41,328 nt of DNA from a bacterium. GTDB taxonomy: Bacteria > Zhuqueibacterota > Zhuqueibacteria > Residuimicrobiales > Residuimicrobiaceae. Of the stretch, positions 36,026 to 41,328 are shown piece after piece; within the stretch, counting starts at the first letter, position 1, and each line of letters opens with the position of its first letter. The notes under the pieces were generated by a model. That model saw only the letters and a program-made list of their open reading frames with translations, was not told the origin of the DNA and did not search any database. The stretch spans positions 1 to 41,328 of the forward strand of contig JAKPUX010000096.1 in assembly GCA_029554865.1 (NCBI GenBank). Direction: 5' to 3'. Made by a program: the position numbers and the translations under genes.

Positions 36026-36922
36026 TCAATAGATGACCTTGTTGAGGGGATACTCGATAATGTCCTGCGCGCCGGCTTTTTTCAGCCTGGGGATGAGCTT
36101 GCGCACCGACTGCTCCTCGATGATGGTATCAACCGCCACCCATTCCGAGCCGTGGAGGGGGGAGATGGTCGGATTCTTCATGGCGGGCAGCTCTTTCATC
36201 AGCTCCTCCAGCCGCGCGGCGGGGGCGTTCATCTTGAGGCCGACCTTGCCCTCGGCGCGGATCGCCCCCTGGAGCATCATGTTGAAATTCTCGATCTTTT
36301 CCCGTTTGGCAGGGTCAGCCCAGCTCTTGCGGTTGGCGATGAGCATGGTGCGGGATTCGAGCAGGGTCTCGATGATGCGCAGATTGTTGGCGCGCAAGGA
36401 GCTGCCGGTCTCGGTCACCTCAACGATGGCATCGACCAGGGCCGGGGCCTTGACCTCGGTCGCCCCCCAGCTGAACTCGACCTCGGCCTGGACCTGGTGG
36501 CGCTCCAGATAATCCCTGGTCATGTTGACCAGCTCCGTGGCGATGCGCTTGCCCTGTAGGTCCCGGACGCTCTGGACCGGGGAATCCGCCGGCACCGCCA
36601 GCACCCAGCGCACCGGCCGCATCGTCAGCTTGGCGTAGGTCAGCTCGGCCACCTCGACCACATCGGCCCGGCACTCCATGATCCAGTCCTTGCCGGTCAG
36701 GCCGACATCGAAAACCCCCTCCTGCACGTAGCGGGCGATCTCCTGGGCGCGAATGAGGATGGCCTCGATCTCCTCATCATCGATGGAGGGGAAATAGGAG
36801 CGTTCGCTGACCGAAAAATGGTAGCCGGCCTTGGCGAGGAGGCGGAAAGTGGCCTCCTGCAGGCTGCCCTTGGGCAGGCCGATCCGCAGCACCCGTTCAT
36901 CCAACCCATTCCAGTCCACCAT
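36026..36922 (-). CDS. hisG: ATP phosphoribosyltransferase, long form
   Basis: 298 residues, first enzyme of histidine synthesis. The length and C-terminal ACT-like regulatory region ([20 protein letters not shown]) mark the long, self-sufficient HisG_L form that does not need HisZ and is inhibited by histidine. Catalytic-domain motifs: [28 protein letters not shown] and [21 protein letters not shown] lies before the ATG at 36922. The gene is preceded by the attenuator. Confidence 0.96.
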   Translation of the reverse strand: MVDWNGLDERVLRIGLPKGSLQEATFRLLAKAGYHFSVSERSYFPSIDDEEIEAILIRAQEIARYVQEGVFDVGLTGKDWIMECRADVVEVAELTYAKLTMRPVRWVLAVPADSPVQSVRDLQGKRIATELVNMTRDYLERHQVQAEVEFSWGATEVKAPALVDAIVEVTETGSSLRANNLRIIETLLESRTMLIANRKSWADPAKREKIENFNMMLQGAIRAEGKVGLKMNAPAARLEELMKELPAMKNPTISPLHGSEWVAVDTIIEEQSVRKLIPRLKKAGAQDIIEYPLNKVIY

Positions 36923-36945
36923 AATATCTCCTTTCGCACAGGGGT

Positions 36946-36977
36946 AAAAAAAAAGCCCGCTGAACAGGTCAGCGGGC
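36946..36977 (-). terminator. Attenuator terminator of the his operon
   Basis: GCCCGCTGA and TCAGCGGGC (36977-36969 and 36963-36955 on the minus strand) form a perfect 9-bp stem with a 5-base loop, followed by nine T (36954-36946). It lies between the leader-peptide gene and hisG, 24 bases before the hisG ATG, so it must be bypassed for the operon to be read. Confidence 0.9.
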
Positions 36978-36987
36978 AAAGTGAAAA

Positions 36988-37046
36988 CACCATTCCAAAC
37001 CGGTTCGCTATGAGAGGGGGGCCTCCGCATGATGGTGGGAATGGTG
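36988..37046 (-). promoter_or_regulatory. Alternative helices of the his attenuator
   Basis: CACCATTCC within the His codons (37046-37038) is perfectly complementary to GGAATGGTG (36996-36988) further down the leader. The segment just before it, GAACCGGTT (37006-36998), can pair 8 of 9 positions (one G-U) with GACCTGTTC in the upper part of the terminator. A ribosome stalled on His codons would free this segment to disrupt the terminator. The first helix is clear; the second is a weaker prediction. Confidence 0.6.
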
Positions 37047-37073
37047 GTGATGTTTTTGAATGGTATTGTTCAT
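37008..37073 (-). CDS. hisL: His operon leader peptide
   Basis: A 21-residue frame too short for ordinary gene calling. It starts ATG AAC AAT and contains HHHHSHHH at residues 8-15 (seven His codons, CAT and CAC mixed), and ends TAG. Together with the downstream terminator and complementary segment it is the sensor of a ribosome-mediated attenuator, as in E. coli and Salmonella. It has no visible ribosome site: the predicted transcription start is about at its ATG. An in-frame TAG two codons upstream excludes a longer peptide. Confidence 0.9.
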   Translation of the reverse strand: MNNTIQKHHHHSHHHAEAPLS

Positions 37074-37078
37074 AATCT

Positions 37079-37107
37079 AATGTAGCGAAATCGCCGTTTA
37101 AATGCAA
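37079..37107 (-). promoter_or_regulatory. Promoter of the his operon
   Basis: TTGCAT (37107-37102), 17 bases, TACATT (37084-37079) on the minus strand. It lies in the 46-base gap between the HAD gene and hisL. The -10 ends only five bases before the hisL ATG, so the transcript would begin at or within a few bases of that ATG. Confidence 0.65.
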
Positions 37108-37119
37108 CAGGAAAAACGG

Positions 37120-37800
37120 TCAGCCCAGAACCCGGAGCGCGGCCTCCGTATCTTCCAGATCAGTGAAGAGATGATCGGGATTACAGGCGGCGAGGTGGCT
37201 CCTTGAGTGAGCGGCGGCGGCCACAGCCACGGCGACCGCCCCGTGCGGCCGGGCGCACTGGATGTCGTAGGGGGTGTCCCCGATGACATAGACCTCCTCC
37301 GGCCGGGGCGAAAGGCCGCTCAGATCGCGGAAACGCGCCACGGCGAAGGGGAGGAGCTGGTCGCGCACCCCGGAATCATCGGCAAAGGCGCCAAAAGGGA
37401 AATAGCGGTCCAGTCCGAAATCGGCCAGTTTGAGATAGCCGCTTGTGCGCCAGTTGCCGGTGAGCAGGCCGAGATGGACATCCGGGCGCCCGCTCAAGGC
37501 CTCGAGCAGAGCCGGAATGCCGGGCATGAGCCGCTTGCCTGCTCCCGGCAGGGGCATCTCCTCTGCCAGCAGCTCGAAATAGCGCTGTTTGTACTCCTCC
37601 TCGATCTCCGGAGAATGGGGCAGGGCGAAGATGGCCAGGGCATCCTGGAGGATCGAGCTGTCGGTGCGTCCGGAGAGGCTGACCCCGGCCAGGGCGTCAG
37701 GGATGGCGTAGAGATCGGTGAAGGCGCGGGTCATGGCGCGCAATCCGGCTCCGCCGGAGTGGACGAGGGTGCCATCGATATCGAAGAGCAGCAGCTTCAC
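37120..37800 (-). CDS. HAD-superfamily hydrolase, phosphoglycolate phosphatase-like
   Basis: 226 residues. Motifs: LLLFDIDGTLVHSGG (nucleophile and acid/base), LLTGN, and VIGDTPYDIQCARPHGA. The Lys of motif III falls in the region around RDQLLPFAVAR but is not obvious. The C1 cap is present. Typical substrates are small sugar or glycolate phosphates; not determinable here. The GTG start at 37800 overlaps the epimerase stop by one base, so the two are co-translated. It ends just before the his promoter. Confidence 0.82.
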   Translation of the reverse strand: MKLLLFDIDGTLVHSGGAGLRAMTRAFTDLYAIPDALAGVSLSGRTDSSILQDALAIFALPHSPEIEEEYKQRYFELLAEEMPLPGAGKRLMPGIPALLEALSGRPDVHLGLLTGNWRTSGYLKLADFGLDRYFPFGAFADDSGVRDQLLPFAVARFRDLSGLSPRPEEVYVIGDTPYDIQCARPHGAVAVAVAAAAHSRSHLAACNPDHLFTDLEDTEAALRVLG

Positions 37801-38945
37801 TAGAACTCCCCGCTCACACCCAGCCCCGGTCCGTCGGGAAGGATCAGCCAGCCGTCCCTGACCGTCACCCCGGTGAAGGGGTCCCTGGCGAGGAGGAGGT
37901 TGCCATCGAGATCGGGATAATCGGTCAGGGGCGAAAGGTGGGCGGCCGCAGTGATCGAGAGCGAGCTCGAAACCATGCAGCCGAGCATGATCTTGAGCCC
38001 GAGGGAGCGGGCCATCCAGATCATGCGCAGGGATTCCTGGAGACCGCCGGCCTTGTCCACCTTGATATTGATGCCATCAAAGGCCTCGGCCAGCCTGGGG
38101 ATATCGGCGCTGGTCTTGACCGATTCGTCGGCGAGGATGGGGATGGAGGCGCGTTCCTTGACCCAGGCGGTCTCCTCGAGCATATGGCTCGGCATGGGCT
38201 GCTCGACGATGTCGACGCCGTTGGCCGCCAGCCACTCCACCTTGCGCAGGGCGAGTTCTTTCTCTTTCCACCCCTCGTTGGCATCGACGCGCAGGGTCTT
38301 TTTGGTGACGCTGCGCACCGCCGCGAGGATCTCCTCATCGTTGTCCTTGCCCATCTTGATCTTGAGGAGGGGATAGGGAGCGGCCTCCTCCACCTTTTGC
38401 TTGACCATCTCCATGGTATCGATGCCGATCGAAAATGTGGTCTGAGGAGCCTTTTGGGGGTCGAGGCCCCAGAACTGATAGAGCGGGATGCCGAGGGATT
38501 TGCTGATCCAGTCCATGAGAGCGATATCGATGGCCGCCTTGGCCGCTGTCTGTCCCTCGCAGACCGCCTGGACAGCGGCGTTGACGTCGACGAACTTCCA
38601 GGGATCGCAGTTCTCGAGGATCGGCCTTGCCTTTTCGAGGGCGGCGATGATTGACTCGAGGGATTCGCCGTAGCGGACGTTGTGGGCAGCCTCGCCAAGA
38701 CCGTAAATTCCGTTTTTTTCAAGCTTTACGAAGGCATATTCCTTGTAGGTGCTGGTGTTGCGGGCGATGGTCCAGGCGTGGCGGAGATCAAGGCGCTTGC
38801 TCTTGATCTCCATCCTGAAGCCGCCGCTGCTCGACCTGCTGCTCTTCTGGCACCCGGCCAGCAGGGGTGAAGCCGCCGATGCGGCCCCGGCCGCGATGAT
38901 CCCCTTGCCGGTTTTATGGATGAACTCTTTGCGTGACATGGACAT
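37800..38945 (-). CDS. Exported lipoprotein of the enolase superfamily, probable dipeptide (L-Ala-D/L-Glu type) epimerase
   Basis: 381 residues. The N-terminus is a lipoprotein or Tat-like signal: SRKEFIHKTGKGIIAAG, then LLAGC with the lipidation Cys at 32 (RK instead of the Tat RR). The rest is a muconate-lactonizing/dipeptide-epimerase barrel. It has the catalytic lysines K195 and K197 in LLKIKMG, metal ligands D221 (RVDANEGW), E249 (VEQP) and D273 (LADES), the second Lys K295 in INIKVDKAGG, and the DLDG motif near 345-348 that marks dipeptide epimerases. Cytoplasmic homologues act in murein-peptide recycling. Here the signal puts it outside the cytoplasm. GAGGAAG precedes the ATG. Confidence 0.85.
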   Translation of the reverse strand: MSMSRKEFIHKTGKGIIAAGAASAASPLLAGCQKSSRSSSGGFRMEIKSKRLDLRHAWTIARNTSTYKEYAFVKLEKNGIYGLGEAAHNVRYGESLESIIAALEKARPILENCDPWKFVDVNAAVQAVCEGQTAAKAAIDIALMDWISKSLGIPLYQFWGLDPQKAPQTTFSIGIDTMEMVKQKVEEAAPYPLLKIKMGKDNDEEILAAVRSVTKKTLRVDANEGWKEKELALRKVEWLAANGVDIVEQPMPSHMLEETAWVKERASIPILADESVKTSADIPRLAEAFDGINIKVDKAGGLQESLRMIWMARSLGLKIMLGCMVSSSLSITAAAHLSPLTDYPDLDGNLLLARDPFTGVTVRDGWLILPDGPGLGVSGEF

Positions 38946-39081
38946 TCTCTTCCTCCTCCGAGTGGTTATTCGCTTCTAAAAATACGCCTTTCGCCGCAAA
39001 AAGGCAAACGAAATGCGCATGCCTGCCGGAGCCGACCGGCCGCAAAGAACGCCGGCGGGCGGCTCACCTCCAGATAAGATG

Positions 39082-39109
39082 TTACTTTTTCGCAAAAAAT
39101 GCGTAAAAT
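39082..39109 (+). promoter_or_regulatory. Candidate promoter of the phosphatase gene
   Basis: TTACTT (39082-39087), 16 bases, TAAAAT (39104-39109). A start near 39116 would leave about 22 bases before the ATG at 39138. The spacer contains a small CGCA...TGCG inverted repeat. Confidence 0.35.
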
Positions 39110-39137
39110 CGGGTGTACACCGAGCCGGGAGAGTGCC

Positions 39138-40238
39138 ATGTCAGGACAAGGGTCAACTGTGGATCCGCAGCTGCGCAGGGTGCTGCGTGACGATCTGCGC
39201 CGCGGGGGCTATGCCGCCCAGATCCGGCGTGAAAACGCCGAGATGAAACAGTTTTATCTAAGCGACGAACAGCGCCTGCGGATCCGTTCCATGGGTACGG
39301 TGCGCCGCTTTTTCGCCGTGACTTTCTGGCTGCTCAGGAGCCTGCTGCTGCATATGAGCAGCTTCCGCAGGCTCATGCTCATCCTCGCCCTGCTCGTCAT
39401 CTACTCCCCGCGCTGCGAATGGCACGGCACCTCATTCCAGGCCAGCAGCGACATCAGCCTTTCCGGGGTGCTGCTCCTGCTCTTCATCATCATGCTCGAG
39501 GTCAAGGACAAGATGCTGGCGCGCAGCGAACTGCAGGCGGGGCGCATCGTCCAGAAGGCCCTCATCCCCAACCAGCCGCCGGACATCCCGGGCTGGTCGA
39601 TCTGGCTCTATTACCACCCGGCCAATGAGGTAGGGGGCGACCTGCTCGACTATCTGCCGATCAACAGCCATCGCCACGGCTTCGCCCTCGGCGACATCTC
39701 GGACAAGGGGCTGGGGGCGGCCCTGCTCATGGCCAAGCTCCAGGCCACCCTGCGCGCCCTGGCGCCGGAATGCTCCGATCCAGCCGATCTCGGCCAGAAG
39801 ATGAACCGCATCTACATTCGCGACACCATGGCCAACCGCTTCGCCTCGATGATCTATTTCGAAATCGCTTCGAATGAGTCGAATATCCGCTTCATCAACG
39901 CCGGCCATCAGCCCCCCCTGCTCGTCCAGGGCGATCAGGTCAGCGAATGGCCCAAGGGCGGCCCCGCCCTGGGGATTCAGCCCAATGCCAGTTATACGAC
40001 CCAAAGCCTCACCCTCAAACCGGGCGAGACCCTCTTTTTCTACTCGGATGGATTGGTGGAAGCCCGCAATCTGGAGGGGCACTTCTGGGGAGAGGAACGA
40101 TTGCGCGCCTGCCTGGCCGCTATGACCCACGGCAGCGCCGACGCCATCGGTGAAAAGCTGGTCAACCGCTTGCAGGCCTTTGTCGGTGACGCCCCGACCC
40201 ACGACGACATTACCATGATTATTCTGCAAAAACTCTAG
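39138..40238 (+). CDS. RsbU/SpoIIE-type PP2C serine phosphatase, membrane-anchored
   Basis: 366 residues. Residues 1-57 are charged and cytoplasmic. Hydrophobic segments at about 58-73, 79-90 and 108-120 probably cross the membrane. The catalytic PP2C domain follows after a short coil (VKDKMLARSELQAGRIVQKAL). Metal-binding aspartates are in NEVGGDLLDYL (Asp168), FALGDISDKGLGAALLM (Asp186), LFFYSDGLVEA and THDDITMII. Such enzymes dephosphorylate anti-anti-sigma factors, but no STAS or anti-sigma gene is nearby. GGGAG precedes the ATG at 39138. The upstream ATG at 39099 lacks a ribosome site and would fall inside the promoter. Confidence 0.9.
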   Translation: MSGQGSTVDPQLRRVLRDDLRRGGYAAQIRRENAEMKQFYLSDEQRLRIRSMGTVRRFFAVTFWLLRSLLLHMSSFRRLMLILALLVIYSPRCEWHGTSFQASSDISLSGVLLLLFIIMLEVKDKMLARSELQAGRIVQKALIPNQPPDIPGWSIWLYYHPANEVGGDLLDYLPINSHRHGFALGDISDKGLGAALLMAKLQATLRALAPECSDPADLGQKMNRIYIRDTMANRFASMIYFEIASNESNIRFINAGHQPPLLVQGDQVSEWPKGGPALGIQPNASYTTQSLTLKPGETLFFYSDGLVEARNLEGHFWGEERLRACLAAMTHGSADAIGEKLVNRLQAFVGDAPTHDDITMIILQKL

Positions 40239-40265
40239 GCTGCGCCGGATAGGGCCGGCGCAGCC
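40238..40265. repeat. Hairpin between convergent genes
   Basis: GGCTGCGCCGG (40238-40248) and CCGGCGCAGCC (40255-40265) form an 11-bp perfect stem with a 6-base loop, starting in the stop codon of the phosphatase gene. No T run follows on either strand, so it is a weak or factor-dependent terminator at most. Confidence 0.5.
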
Positions 40266-40285
40266 GTCAATCCATCGCCTGTGGT

Positions 40286-41328
40286 TCAATCCAGTCCGAT
40301 CACCCGGCCGTTGCGGGTATAGGAGACGGTAAAGTGGAGGGTGATCTCGCTTTTGCCGCCCGGTTTGATCTCCATTGGCCAGCTCATCTGCTGCTTTTCC
40401 TTGTCCCACTCCCCCGGCTCAGGTGAAAGTTTGACATCGCCGAGTTCGATCTCCTCCTGCAGCGGCCGCGGCAGCTGATCCACCACTTTCACCTTCACCG
40501 CCTGCTTCTTGAAATTCTCGACCACAATCCGGTAATCGTACTCCATCTCCTGCTTCTTGCTCAGGGTCCCCTTGCTGCGCTCGTACTTTTTCACCAGCTC
40601 CCGTTTGATCTTGATGCCCTCATCGATGCCGAGTGAGAGATCGGCGCTCTCGCCGGGGGCGAGGGGCTTGATGCCGGTCTTGCCGACATAATCGCCATCG
40701 ACGTAGATCATCGCCTGTCCGGCCAGGAGGGGAGCCAGCCCCTCATTGACAATTTTGCCCTGCAGATAGACGAAGGAGGAGAGCTTGGGGATGGTGATAT
40801 AGCTCATCTGGGCGGCGTAGTCGCTGCGGGAGATCAGGACCCGGGCCGGTTCGTCTCCGCTGGCGACCGTGCGTTTGCCGGGGATGGCGAAGAGCAGCGA
40901 AGTCGACCGGCTCTCGATCCCGGCCGGGGCAGGGGGCGCCATCTCCTCTTCGACCTTGTCATAAGCTGCGGCCATGACCGCATTCTCTGCACGGCCGGTT
41001 GTTTTTTGCAGGACGGCGCGTGAAGGCTCCCACAGGCGCAGTTCCCAAGGGTAAAGCTCGGGCACGGTCGCGCCGCGGGCGGGCTGGGCCGTTGAGAGCG
41101 CCAGCTCGACTTCATTCCAGTCCTCGCCGCTCTTCTGGCGCACCTGGCCGGAATAGAGCAGCTCCATCCGGCCTTCACCCGGCAAGGCGCGGATTTCGTA
41201 GGTGGGCCACCACGAGACCTCACTGACCAGATAGGTGAGGGCGAGCTGGCCGGTCCCGCAGCCATCCGCGCGCAGGGTCAGCTCGATCGACTTGTCCTCG
41301 CGCGGTTTGGCCGACTGGAGTTCCGCGA
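40286..41328 (-). CDS. DUF4139 (mucoidy-inhibitor MuiA family) protein, C-terminal part
   Basis: The frame is open past the right edge of the window; the last 347 residues are present. It has the DUF4139 hallmarks: VSWWPTYEIRALPG, YSGQVRQKSGEDWNEVEL, LSTAQPARG, and in the C-terminal half DYVGKTGIKPLAPGESADL, VKKYERSKGTLS and a final VSYTRNGRVIGLD. These proteins are beta-rich with a coiled-coil N-terminal half, probably exported; their function is not established. The TTG at 41185 is not the true start, because conserved sequence continues upstream. It is convergent with the phosphatase gene. Confidence 0.85.
   Translation of the reverse strand, partial: AELQSAKPREDKSIELTLRADGCGTGQLALTYLVSEVSWWPTYEIRALPGEGRMELLYSGQVRQKSGEDWNEVELALSTAQPARGATVPELYPWELRLWEPSRAVLQKTTGRAENAVMAAAYDKVEEEMAPPAPAGIESRSTSLLFAIPGKRTVASGDEPARVLISRSDYAAQMSYITIPKLSSFVYLQGKIVNEGLAPLLAGQAMIYVDGDYVGKTGIKPLAPGESADLSLGIDEGIKIKRELVKKYERSKGTLSKKQEMEYDYRIVVENFKKQAVKVKVVDQLPRPLQEEIELGDVKLSPEPGEWDKEKQQMSWPMEIKPGGKSEITLHFTVSYTRNGRVIGLD

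Noticed and set aside
37021-37060. GGT/ATG-rich run that looks like a short tandem repeat on the plus strand
   Set aside because: Read on the minus strand it is the His-codon run of the leader peptide, which explains it fully.

Overview
The window is GC-rich, gene-dense chromosomal DNA from a Gram-negative bacterium. Outer-membrane barrel proteins, a LolA-like periplasmic protein and a complete proton-pumping complex I show this. I cannot name the organism from sequence alone. The phosphatase-like/SerA fusion, the OM-directed FtsX/LolA-like cassette and the uncultured-looking flavour suggest the FCB side of the tree (Calditrichota/KSB1-like) or a deltaproteobacterial-type lineage, but this is inference. 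I see no rRNA, tRNA, IS element, prophage, CRISPR array or origin.

Layout. (1) 1-1126: the end of a KamA-like radical SAM gene, a small membrane protein on the minus strand, and a roughly 300-base non-coding stretch. (2) 1127-6319, plus strand: a five-gene, tightly overlapped envelope cassette (OM barrel, LolD/MacB-type ATPase, two FtsX-like permeases, LolA-like periplasmic protein). (3) 20286-6506, minus strand: all fourteen subunits of NADH:quinone oxidoreductase in the order nuoA to nuoN, closed by a clear intrinsic terminator. (4) 20540-21009, plus strand: a cold-shock protein gene with a strong promoter and a long 5' leader containing a terminator-like hairpin. (5) 26722-21025, minus strand: a coupled trio (nucleotidyltransferase-like, methyltransferase, alanine racemase), then 6-phosphofructokinase and a MinD/FlhG-like ATPase with added N- and C-terminal modules. 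(6) 27034-27744, plus strand: a small OM barrel protein. (7) 38945-27830, minus strand: an exported enolase-superfamily epimerase, a HAD hydrolase, the his operon (hisL-G-D-C-B-H-A-F-I plus a HAD gene overlapping hisI), then a SerB-like/SerA fusion. (8) 39138-41328: an RsbU-type phosphatase and the C-terminal part of a DUF4139 protein.

How the parts work together. The nuo genes encode the whole respiratory complex I. The his genes cover most of histidine synthesis, but hisE and a recognised histidinol-phosphate phosphatase are absent. The HAD protein translated from an overlap with hisI is a candidate for the phosphatase. The his operon carries a textbook but previously easy-to-miss attenuator: a 21-residue leader peptide with seven His codons (37008-37073), a 9-bp helix between those codons and a downstream segment, and a U9 terminator just before hisG. 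SerA supplies the first step of serine synthesis, but its fused phosphatase-like domain has lost the nucleophilic Asp and most of motif IV, so it looks like a pseudo-enzyme.

Most worth following up: the inactive-looking SerB-like domain on SerA, the his attenuator whose leader peptide starts almost at the predicted transcription start, the five-gene envelope cassette, the GYF-like/MinD/Cys-cluster protein, and the terminator-like hairpin in the cold-shock leader.
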